This document shows, in pieces, positions 1 through 5,587 of a stretch of 7,291 bases of DNA; position 1 is the stretch's first letter; the number at the start of each line of letters is the position of its first letter. The notes below the pieces were generated by a model that saw only the letters and a program-made list of their open reading frames with translations, made no database searches and was not told the origin of the DNA. The stretch is from Nitrospirota bacterium (GTDB lineage Bacteria; Nitrospirota; Nitrospiria; Nitrospirales; NS-4), in NCBI GenBank assembly GCA_005877855.1, contig VBOF01000266.1:1-7291 (forward strand). The letters are read 5' to 3'. A program made the translations under genes and the position numbers.

Positions 1-4
1 AGGG

Positions 5-11
5 ACCTCCT
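5..11 (-). promoter_or_regulatory. Strong Shine-Dalgarno for a gene beginning left of the window
   Basis: Read on the minus strand, these bases are AGGAGGT, a perfect match to the 16S anti-Shine-Dalgarno core, within GGAAGGAGGTCCCT. With normal 5-9 base spacing the start codon would fall at or just beyond position 1. The simplest reading is that another minus-strand gene starts immediately outside the window. None of the five minus-strand starts inside the window has an SD this good. Confidence 0.55.
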
Positions 12-34
12 TCCAAACGCCATATGCCCGCCAA

Positions 35-67
35 CGTGCAGAACAGCCGTCGACCGTGCAGACCAGC
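35..67. repeat. Imperfect 13-base direct repeat
   Basis: CGTGCAGAACAGC at 35-47 recurs as CGTGCAGACCAGC at 55-67 with one mismatch, a 20-base period. It lies in the leader upstream of the presumed off-window gene. Two half-sites at about two helical turns could be a regulator binding site, but a pair this short could also be chance. Confidence 0.25.
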
Positions 68-127
68 TTGGATCTCGTATCGTATATTTCCTGTAGCAAC
101 CCATGATCTGCGCGAAGACTTCTCGCA

Positions 128-358
128 CTACAGCCGTTCTGACGCCTCAAGGAGACGCTCAGCGTAGGCCTCGGCGGCCACTCGCACCCATTCGGGCTTG
201 ATCACGAGCAGCCAAATGAACAAAAGCAGTAGATTTACGCCTGCCGTGATGACAGTGAGCCCAAGACGTGCCCCACTCCACGCGGCCGGCTCAACAAAGA
301 GAGCCGCCACAGTCGCAACTAAGCCGAGTAACACGATAGTTAGCCCGAAGGGTTTCAT
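128..358 (-). CDS. Small two-helix membrane protein of unknown function
   Basis: A 76-residue protein (from ATG at 358) with two hydrophobic segments. The first is roughly residues 4-22 (FGLTIVLLGLVATVAALFV), the second roughly 32-53, ending in LLLLFIWLLVI. A short charged amphipathic tail with EAYAERLLEASERL follows. It should sit in the cytoplasmic membrane as a hairpin, probably with both ends on the same side. I recognise no family. An alternative ATG at 439 would add 27 residues that are very Arg/Lys-rich but would overlap the upstream VOC gene by 47 bases. I prefer 358 because it begins right before the first helix and leaves a clean 34-base gap. Neither start has a clear Shine-Dalgarno. 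It is the last gene visible in the leftward cluster. Being real is likely (membrane-like composition, correct strand and spacing); its role is unknown. Confidence 0.6.
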   Translation of the reverse strand: MKPFGLTIVLLGLVATVAALFVEPAAWSGARLGLTVITAGVNLLLLFIWLLVIKPEWVRVAAEAYAERLLEASERL

Positions 359-392
359 GCCCCAGAGATTTCGGCGGAATCGGCCTCGGATT

Positions 393-839
393 TTAGCGCG
401 ACTTATCCGCTTCGGGATCACCGATCTGCGTGAACTCATGCTCGCCGAAGATCGCCGACTCGTGCGTGTAGTATTTGAATTCGAGAAGGTTGTGGAAGGG
501 GTCTTCGAGAAAGAACGTGGCGTGCTCGATGCGGGTATTGGGGAAGCGCCGGCGCGGCTGCTGATAAAACTTCAAGCCCTTCGCCTTGGCGAGATCGGCC
601 ATCGCCTGCCACTCTTTTTCGGAGGTAAAGATCAGGCCGAAGTGGCGCGGGTAAATGCCCTTCGGCGGTCCGGGCTGCACTTTCGTGAGGTGCCCCACAA
701 GCTGATGGCCTTTGAGTTCGAGCGTGATGGCCGAAGCTGAGGCCCGTCCTAGGCGGCAGCCTAAGCCGTCCACGTAAAATCGTTTGGCTTCCTCCAGGTC
801 GGTGACCGGAAAGGCAAGATGGAACAGGATAGGACTCAT
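393..839 (-). CDS. VOC-superfamily protein, predicted extradiol dioxygenase-like (COG3565 type)
   Basis: This is a 148-residue vicinal-oxygen-chelate (glyoxalase/bleomycin resistance/dioxygenase) fold protein with two beta-alpha-beta-beta-beta modules. The family hallmarks are visible: FHLAFPVTDLEEAKRFY at the N-terminus, GHQLVGHL near residues 44-51, PRHFGLIF near 64-71, ATFFLEDP near 107-114 and NLLEFKYY near 117-124. Likely metal ligands are H7, H66 and E120, with H45 and H50 nearby. This pattern matches the group annotated as predicted dioxygenases of the extradiol family. The substrate cannot be read from sequence, and many members are uncharacterised. The residues after about 125 (to the C-terminal ADKSR) extend past the fold. 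The gene begins 7 bases after the stop of the J-like gene, which argues for co-transcription. No clear Shine-Dalgarno precedes the ATG. Family assignment is secure; enzymatic activity is inferred. Confidence 0.88.
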   Translation of the reverse strand: MSPILFHLAFPVTDLEEAKRFYVDGLGCRLGRASASAITLELKGHQLVGHLTKVQPGPPKGIYPRHFGLIFTSEKEWQAMADLAKAKGLKFYQQPRRRFPNTRIEHATFFLEDPFHNLLEFKYYTHESAIFGEHEFTQIGDPEADKSR

Positions 840-846
840 GAAATGT

Positions 847-1089
847 TTAGCCGTCCTTCATCTCCAGCCAAGATACCAGCAATTCGTACGCCGCGTGGAT
901 GTCTTTGGTCATGGCCTCGGCTTGCTTGTACTTGGCCATGTATTTGCGAGGGTTGTTGGTGACCATGGCGTAGCGGTGCGGGTGCCAGGTCACGAGCAGC
1001 TCTTGCTTCTTCTTTTCCAGCGCCTCCCGCGTGAACGACTCCGTCAACTCGAAGAGCTTGAGGGCTTTGTCGAGATCTTCTTGTGACAT
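847..1089 (-). CDS. J-domain-like small protein with HPH in place of HPD
   Basis: An 80-residue all-helical protein (from ATG at 1089; a TTG two codons earlier at 1095 is possible). The arrangement matches a J domain. A helix-II-like segment, TREALEKKKQELLVTWHP, leads into the loop HPHRYAMVTNNPRKY. A helix-III-like segment, KYKQAEAMTKDIHAAYELL, resembles the usual FKEINEAYEVL. The invariant HPD tripeptide that stimulates DnaK ATPase in true J proteins reads HPH here (residues 36-38). The loop carries basic and Asn residues, with no G/F region and no zinc-finger domain. If the resemblance is real, this is either a J-like fold without DnaK-stimulating activity or a helical protein that converged on it. 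It has no signal peptide. Its start lies just downstream of two palindromic GGGGACWGTCCCC elements, and its stop is 7 bases before the VOC gene. No Shine-Dalgarno is evident. Existence is well supported; function is unknown. Confidence 0.75.
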   Translation of the reverse strand: MSQEDLDKALKLFELTESFTREALEKKKQELLVTWHPHRYAMVTNNPRKYMAKYKQAEAMTKDIHAAYELLVSWLEMKDG

Positions 1090-1098
1090 GGTCAAGAC

Positions 1099-1133
1099 GG
1101 GGACAGTCCCCGGTCGGAAGGGGGACAGTCCCC
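1099..1133. repeat. Two REP-like GGGGACAGTCCCC palindromes
   Basis: GGGGACAGTCCCC occurs at 1099-1111 and again at 1121-1133; the second copy has an extra G at 1120. Each is a near-perfect palindrome that can form a GGGGA/TCCCC stem, and the pair could also fold together. They fill the gap between the MBL gene stop and the J-like gene start. Palindromes with this core are widespread in some bacterial genomes, where they have been linked to REP-associated tyrosine transposases (RAYT); that link is from general knowledge. There is no poly-U tract, so this is not a standard intrinsic terminator, but in the leftward transcript it would be a structured intercistronic element. Confidence 0.65.
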
Positions 1134-1134
1134 T

Positions 1135-2751
1135 TTACCGTTTCAGGAATGGCGGGTCTCCGTGATCGAGGCGATAGAGGGTGAGCGGGAACAACTGCTC
1201 GCCGGCGGAGACCACCGTCGTGCCGCCGTCGGGTGTTGCGCGCAAGATGTCGAGCGCGCGACTGTAATGATACCCGCAGCCAACCGGAGCCAGCTTGTCT
1301 TTCAGGGCTTCCGGCCGTTCCCAATGGGCGGTCAGCAGGGCGGTCCGGGAGGGGTTCCGCCGGCTGAACATGAAAGAGAGATGGTCCGGGTACCAGTCGG
1401 CCCCGCCGGTCGCATACGACACGAAGAGCCGGGCCTTCGCAGACGTGGCCAACTGGGCCAAGTAGCTGTTGGTGAGGAATCCGTCTTCTCCGACCTCCAG
1501 CCACTGCCCCGGAGGAGACAGGCAGGCATGCACAGCGAACGTCCGCACCTCCTGAAGCTGTTGCTGGGAAGCGAAGATGGTGGCAATCGGTCCATATCGT
1601 TTGACGAGGTCGTCAATGACGCCCTCCGTGAGGGCGGAGCGACCGGCGTTGGTCGGACCACTGTCGACATGCACCAGCGTGTTGCGGCCTCGGTCTGCGA
1701 TCAAATAACAGTTCCGTGGCATTTCGATGTCACAGGGGTCTTCGCCGAAAAACGGAACCGAGGCGACACAACCACCCTCAAATGGGAAGGTTTCGCCGTG
1801 GGCCAGCTCGATCACGCGGGCGAAGCCCAGCTCGCTTAGCAGCGCCGGATAATCGTAATAGAGCTTTCGGCGGTTCTTGCGGCTCGGCACGATGACCGGG
1901 ATGTCCTTCGGCATGGTCAGTAGTGTTCGAGGGTCCACATGGTCGTCGTGGTCATGCGTGAGGAAGATGGCGGCCGGCCGCGGATGCAGCGAGCCCCAGA
2001 GCGACGGAATGGGCATCTCAGCGAACCAGGGCATCAGCCATGGATCGAAGAGGAAGAACTGATCCTGCTGCCGGTACAAGAGCGCGGCATGGCCGAGGTG
2101 GATCACGTCCCGATCTTGCGTGGGGGCGAGCCAGCGGGAGCGGATCGACGAGCGCGGAGCGACGCCCAGGCAGTCATAGGCCTTGAGGTTCTCGAGCAGG
2201 CGCGTGAGGTCGCCGGTATTGCCGGGCCCCGATTTTTCCGCTGCGCTTTGGAGTTCCGCCACCGTATGGGTTCCATCCAAGAGCCCAAGGAATTTCCCCA
2301 AGGCCGGCGCAGGGGCGTCGTTGAAGCGCAGAGGGAAGACCTGCTGCGTCGCGGCATTGAAGCCGCGGAGCCCTACGTAGGTCATCTTCGCCGACTTCCC
2401 GGGCTCTAGGGGAAACTCCCACTGGAACGTGCCGTCGGGCCTGCGCCCGCACCGGATATGGGCGCGCAAGTGCGGCCGCGACTGGACCAGTTCGGCGTAG
2501 GCGTCCTCCAATCTCCTGCGGCGGTCCGGATCGTCGAGCGGCCCCCGGTGGGCGAACACGTCGCTGATGGCGGTGTCGATCGCGCTCTGCATGAGGTGGT
2601 GGGCTTCCTGGAGGCTGGCCACGACTTCTGGATCCACGCCCCCGAAGAACGGAAAGGGTCCCGGAAGTTCCGCGCTTTCGAACTGGATCCACGTCCACGG
2701 GTGTAGACCCAGGTAGTGATCGCGGTTCCAGCTATTCCAGATGTTCGCCAT
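1135..2751 (-). CDS. MBL-fold metallo-hydrolase with PqqD-like middle domain
   Basis: A 538-residue protein with three parts. Residues 1-~140 are a region I do not recognise, rich in aromatic residues (NIWNSWNRDHYLGLHPWTW). Residues ~148-198 resemble a PqqD-type winged helix: ALGKFLGLLDGTHTVAELQ, then a second helix pair ending LLENLKAYDCLGV. Residues ~215-470 are a metallo-beta-lactamase fold of the UlaG-like/COG2220 kind. In it are HLGHAALLY, the metal motif THDHDDHVD (H266, H268, D270, H271) and the HVDSG segment at 361-365. The motif predicts a dinuclear metal centre and a hydrolase in the cytoplasm; no signal peptide is seen. The substrate is unknown; family members include phosphodiesterase- and lactonase-like enzymes. 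The start ATG at 2751 has no obvious Shine-Dalgarno. It lies 47 bases downstream of the large unknown gene in the same direction. MBL assignment is secure; the PqqD-like call is moderate. Confidence 0.9.
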   Translation of the reverse strand: MANIWNSWNRDHYLGLHPWTWIQFESAELPGPFPFFGGVDPEVVASLQEAHHLMQSAIDTAISDVFAHRGPLDDPDRRRRLEDAYAELVQSRPHLRAHIRCGRRPDGTFQWEFPLEPGKSAKMTYVGLRGFNAATQQVFPLRFNDAPAPALGKFLGLLDGTHTVAELQSAAEKSGPGNTGDLTRLLENLKAYDCLGVAPRSSIRSRWLAPTQDRDVIHLGHAALLYRQQDQFFLFDPWLMPWFAEMPIPSLWGSLHPRPAAIFLTHDHDDHVDPRTLLTMPKDIPVIVPSRKNRRKLYYDYPALLSELGFARVIELAHGETFPFEGGCVASVPFFGEDPCDIEMPRNCYLIADRGRNTLVHVDSGPTNAGRSALTEGVIDDLVKRYGPIATIFASQQQLQEVRTFAVHACLSPPGQWLEVGEDGFLTNSYLAQLATSAKARLFVSYATGGADWYPDHLSFMFSRRNPSRTALLTAHWERPEALKDKLAPVGCGYHYSRALDILRATPDGGTTVVSAGEQLFPLTLYRLDHGDPPFLKR

Positions 2752-2797
2752 AATGAAAATCAGGGTAGTGCCGGGGGATTGCGCCAGTCAAGCATCG

Positions 2798-2814
2798 CCT
2801 AGATCTTCTCTAGG
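2798..2814 (-). repeat. Small hairpin at the stop of the large unknown gene
   Basis: CCTAGA (2798-2803) and TCTAGG (2809-2814) are a perfect 6-base inverted repeat around a 5-base loop. The TAG stop codon of the upstream gene lies inside one arm. No T-run follows on the minus strand, so it is not a rho-independent terminator. It might modestly affect translation or mRNA stability between this gene and the MBL gene, or be incidental. Confidence 0.3.
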
Positions 2815-4655
2815 AGGAACAAAGTCGCGTCCGGATTGACCCGGGCCTTGGGCAGGATGGCCTGGTGCATGCGGACCCCAGGCGTTTGCGCGACTGGATC
2901 GGCGACCCGCACCCGAAGTGAGACACGGCGACAGGCCTCGCTCAGCCATGCGGGGCCCACCATGATGACCGCGCCTTCCGGGGCCAGCGCCTTGGACACT
3001 GCGCCGAGCTGACGCTCGCAGTCAGTCCGGCGCCGGTACTGCTCGAACGGGATCCAGCCGTAGATCAGCCCGTACGACTTGCCATAGGCTGCCTCGTGGT
3101 GTCGAGCGGCGTCCAGGAAGACGATCCGACGGAGATTAGCGAGAGTGCCCGCTGCTGCAGCTTGGTCCCAGACCCGTTGGGCTTGGCGCTGTGCGAATTC
3201 CGGGCGGGTGTAAAGGACTGTGTAGTTTCGATCCTGCGCCAAGTCCAGACATTCCGCCAGGACGGCATCCCAGCCGTGAAGAAGGGCAGTTTTGAAGGCC
3301 GCAGGTCCCTTCGTTGTTGCGGCAACTCGGTCGAGATATTCCAAGGTTTGTTCCACCACGAGCGGGAGAGTCGCCACTTCATCCACCATCGTTTCGTCGT
3401 CGGGATAGAGGGGCACGGCGCCGTAGGCGCATTTCGTGTCGAGCGCCGGGATTCCCTCCGGAAAGAGCGCTCGCCAAGTCGGAACCGAAGCGGGCGGCCG
3501 TGCAGGAAGCGGGTCCGTCCGCGTGACGCCCCATTGCGGACGCAGGGGGATCTCTTCCAGGCGCTCTCCATCCTGAAGCTGCAAAGCTGTTGGGGTCGTG
3601 CCGAGCATCCGGCCCCCTGGGGCCCATCCACCTTTACGCGGGCGTGTATAGGGGATGGGTACTGAATCGTTCAGCTTCGTGACCTTCTGGACCGCGCCGC
3701 CCATGACCGTGACGCACACTCCTTGCGCGAAGTCCAGGTATCGCCTGGGCAAGTCGGGCCGTGGCTTCCAGATAACCTCGCCGGAGCGGCGCGGTTCCAT
3801 AAAGAGCGGGAAGGGATCAGCGCCGCCCGGCGCCTCCGGCACGAAGTACGTTGAGAAAAGCTGGAAGGCCTGGGGTGAAGGGTACGTGGGAATCCCGCGA
3901 TAGCGGAGAGGTCGTGGTGGGCCGCCGACCGTCTGATCGTCATAGAGCCCGCGGATCAACTCGAAGGTGGCACTGCCCGTCCCTGGGAGCAGCGATTGGA
4001 ACAATTCCACGACGGGGAGGAAGTCGATGTGTCCCCAGTGCATGGCACCCATGCAGGCCATGAAGCGAGGCTTGGCAGAACCCCCATCGTCCAGGATATA
4101 CAGAGCGTCTTTGCGATGGCGGATCGTCACGCGGCCCTGCGCAGCCGTGGTCATGCTCTGGTCACCGTAGAAAAACGCGATCTCTTCCGGCGTGACCTGC
4201 AGCGCCTGGGCGGCCATCATCTGCAGATCCTTGGTCGTGAGCCGCTGCCACCCGGGCTTCCGCGAAAGGTCCAAGGTCCCGATGTTGACCAACCCCTCTG
4301 GCTTGAGTCCCACCCATTGGCCCCAGTCCAGGTACAGGCGGGCATAGACGAGTTTGGGATCTGGGCCGGTGTCGGCCCACGCGCATTCGTGCAACGGAGT
4401 GCCGCCCGGATCAACACACAGGATTCGGTGGCCATGGGTGCCATAGAAGATCGCGTGGCCGGCTTGCGTGATCAGGACGCGCGGCCCTGATTTGGGAGAC
4501 CCGCTTGGCGGACGCCAGACCGTGCCCATGGCATGGGGCGAGGCCACAAACTTCCCGTTTTGGTCGATGAGCGCATCCATGCTTGGCCGGTTTTCCGGGA
4601 AAATCACGCTCCCTGGTCTGGTCATTATCGCGACGATTTCATGCAGGGAAAGCAT
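2799..4655 (-). CDS. Large protein of unknown function with methyltransferase-like C-terminus
   Basis: About 618 residues from the ATG at 4655. A TTG at 4691 would add 12 residues, and an ATG at 4625 would remove 10. No start has a clear Shine-Dalgarno; 4655 is chosen because LSLHEIVAIMTRPG reads as coherent protein. I do not recognise the family. The N-terminal half (to about residue 225) is beta-rich, with segments such as RVLITQAGHAIFYGTHGHRI, LYLDWGQWVGL and KDALYILDDGG, suggesting a beta-sandwich or propeller-like module. The middle is Pro-rich. The last ~150 residues resemble the second half of a class I SAM-methyltransferase: strand-like RRIVFLDAAR, then YGLIYGWIPFEQYRRR, LGAVSKALAPEGAVIMVGP and the closing strand ATLFLLEK. 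The glycine-rich SAM-binding loop typical of motif I is not visible, so activity is doubtful. No signal peptide or transmembrane helix is seen. It heads the leftward cluster and directly precedes the MBL gene. Confidence 0.8.
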   Translation of the reverse strand: MLSLHEIVAIMTRPGSVIFPENRPSMDALIDQNGKFVASPHAMGTVWRPPSGSPKSGPRVLITQAGHAIFYGTHGHRILCVDPGGTPLHECAWADTGPDPKLVYARLYLDWGQWVGLKPEGLVNIGTLDLSRKPGWQRLTTKDLQMMAAQALQVTPEEIAFFYGDQSMTTAAQGRVTIRHRKDALYILDDGGSAKPRFMACMGAMHWGHIDFLPVVELFQSLLPGTGSATFELIRGLYDDQTVGGPPRPLRYRGIPTYPSPQAFQLFSTYFVPEAPGGADPFPLFMEPRRSGEVIWKPRPDLPRRYLDFAQGVCVTVMGGAVQKVTKLNDSVPIPYTRPRKGGWAPGGRMLGTTPTALQLQDGERLEEIPLRPQWGVTRTDPLPARPPASVPTWRALFPEGIPALDTKCAYGAVPLYPDDETMVDEVATLPLVVEQTLEYLDRVAATTKGPAAFKTALLHGWDAVLAECLDLAQDRNYTVLYTRPEFAQRQAQRVWDQAAAAGTLANLRRIVFLDAARHHEAAYGKSYGLIYGWIPFEQYRRRTDCERQLGAVSKALAPEGAVIMVGPAWLSEACRRVSLRVRVADPVAQTPGVRMHQAILPKARVNPDATLFLLEKI

Positions 4656-4771
4656 GACCCGACAGTAGGGGGATGAGGCTCCGGGTGTCAAGTGAGGGGG
4701 AAAGGGGTACTGGTAAAGTTTGAGTCCCTGCCTCTAATGACAGCTAGGAGCGAGTATGGCATGATGGAGGC
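4656..4771. other. Divergent intergenic region between the two transcription units
   Basis: This 116-base gap lies between the starts of the large unknown gene (leftward) and the histidine kinase gene (rightward). It should hold promoters for both units. I see a TTGAGT at 4720-4725 but no matching -10 at 16-18 bases, and no GG-N10-GC pair that would be a sigma-54 site. So no promoter is called. Its size and position make it the place where the regulator encoded to the right would act, if it controls either unit. Confidence 0.5.
4766..4770 (+). promoter_or_regulatory. Closely spaced Shine-Dalgarno of the kinase gene
   Basis: GGAGG ends one base before the ATG at 4772, much closer than the usual 5-9 bases. 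The frame upstream runs into a TAG at 4745, and no other ATG, GTG or TTG lies between. So 4772 is the first available start despite the poor spacing. The next alternative, a GTG at 4826, would remove 18 residues ahead of the coiled coil. Confidence 0.4.
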
Positions 4772-5587
4772 ATGCCCAAGAAGCCCAAGAAGAACTCCTC
4801 CGATCCTAACCTACTTGACAGAGCGGTGGTAGAGGCCGCTCAGCAACGAAGTGCGGGCTTGCAGAAACGTTTGGATGAATTGGAACGCTATGCGGCGAAC
4901 ATTGCGCACGACCTGAAAGGGCCGGCGCGGCGGATGGCCGAACTCGCTTCGTTGCTCCAAATAGATTACAAAGGCCAGCTCGATGAGCGGGCAGACCGCT
5001 ACTTAGGCTGGCTTCAGGAAACCGGCCAACTCCTGATGAACAGGATCGAAGAGGTTCTGAAGTTAGCCCGTATCGGGACCGTGTCCGAAGTGGTTGCGGC
5101 GGTCGATCCGGCCGAGGTGGCCCGTGATGTGGTCAAGGGCTGCGAGGGGCTTATCGAACGGCAGGGCGCACGGGTGCACGTGGCGGATACTCTTCCCACA
5201 GTTGCCTGCAACCGCGTTCACCTCTTTCAAGTGGTGGACAACTTAGTCCGAAACGCGCTGCAGTTCTCCGTTGATGGGCGCCCTCCGGATGTGGAGATCG
5301 GCGTGGTGAAGCGGACGAACGAGACTGTGCTGTTCGTCCGGGACAACGGCATCGGTATTCCTTCATCTGACTGGGAGCGGATCTTCGAGCCATTCGAGCG
5401 CCTGGGCCACAAGGATGTGCCCGGAACCGGAATCGGGCTAGCCATTGTCAAAAAGATCATCGAGCTCTACCAGGGGCGAGTGTGGGTCGAGTCGGAGCCA
5501 GAAAAGGGGACTACGTTCTTCTTTACTCTCCCTCTGTACGGGGACCTCACAGGAGTGCCGGTGAGGCAAGAAAGGGCCGGCTCGTGA
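4772..5587 (+). CDS. Soluble sensor-less histidine kinase
   Basis: A 271-residue two-component histidine kinase with only the catalytic core. Residues 1-~25 are a Lys-rich start; ~20-42 is a likely short coiled coil (QQRSAGLQKRLDELERY). The HisKA dimerisation domain carries the phospho-acceptor in IAHDLKGPARRM (H46). The HATPase_c domain shows the N box NLVRNALQFS (N157, N161), G1 box DNGIGIP (191-197), F box FEPFERLG (205-212) and G2 box GTGIGLAIVKKI (218-229). It would autophosphorylate on H46 and pass the phosphate to the response regulator encoded next, with which it overlaps by one base (TGATG). No PAS, GAF, HAMP or membrane segment is present, so the signal must arrive through another protein, the short N-terminus, or the ATP domain itself. 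The H-box region resembles the phytochrome-type HDLxxP kinases. All key residues are present, so it should be active. Confidence 0.93.
   Translation: MPKKPKKNSSDPNLLDRAVVEAAQQRSAGLQKRLDELERYAANIAHDLKGPARRMAELASLLQIDYKGQLDERADRYLGWLQETGQLLMNRIEEVLKLARIGTVSEVVAAVDPAEVARDVVKGCEGLIERQGARVHVADTLPTVACNRVHLFQVVDNLVRNALQFSVDGRPPDVEIGVVKRTNETVLFVRDNGIGIPSSDWERIFEPFERLGHKDVPGTGIGLAIVKKIIELYQGRVWVESEPEKGTTFFFTLPLYGDLTGVPVRQERAGS

Larger units (their letters stand above)
1..127. other. Left-edge non-coding stretch upstream of an off-window minus-strand gene
   Basis: No recognisable protein is encoded here. The stretch lies between the stop of the small membrane protein gene (128) and the left edge. It contains an imperfect direct repeat (see separate entry) and, at the very edge, a strong minus-strand ribosome binding site. 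It is therefore most likely the 5' leader of the next leftward gene. A short minus-strand frame starting near 104 stays open to the edge, but it looks like no known protein. I found no convincing promoter: there is an AT-richer patch around 78-90, but no matching -35/-10 pair. Confidence 0.5.

Noticed and set aside
198..740. Long plus-strand open frame opposite the VOC gene and the small membrane protein gene
   Set aside because: The opposite strand encodes a clear VOC-family protein, and this frame has an Arg-rich, family-less translation typical of antisense reading in GC-rich DNA.
1099..1133. Rho-independent terminator in the palindromes
   Set aside because: The stems are GC-rich but neither is followed by a U-run in the leftward transcript; a REP-like repeat is the better reading.
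1090..1134. CRISPR repeat
   Set aside because: Only two copies of a 13-base palindrome with a short gap; no array, spacers or cas genes.
836..1504. 222-codon minus-strand frame overlapping the J-like and MBL genes
   Set aside because: It runs in another frame through the MBL C-terminus and the palindromes, and its translation is Arg/His/Pro-rich with no family features.
3065..4490. Several open frames of 160-190 codons on both strands inside the large unknown gene
   Set aside because: All are Arg- and Ser-rich shadows. The 618-residue frame is the only one with protein-like segments, and it spans the whole region.
5482..5586. Upstream extension of the sigma-54 activator start
   Set aside because: The added 35 residues lie inside the kinase G2-box end and have no receiver-domain character. 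The ATG overlapping the kinase stop is the natural coupled start.
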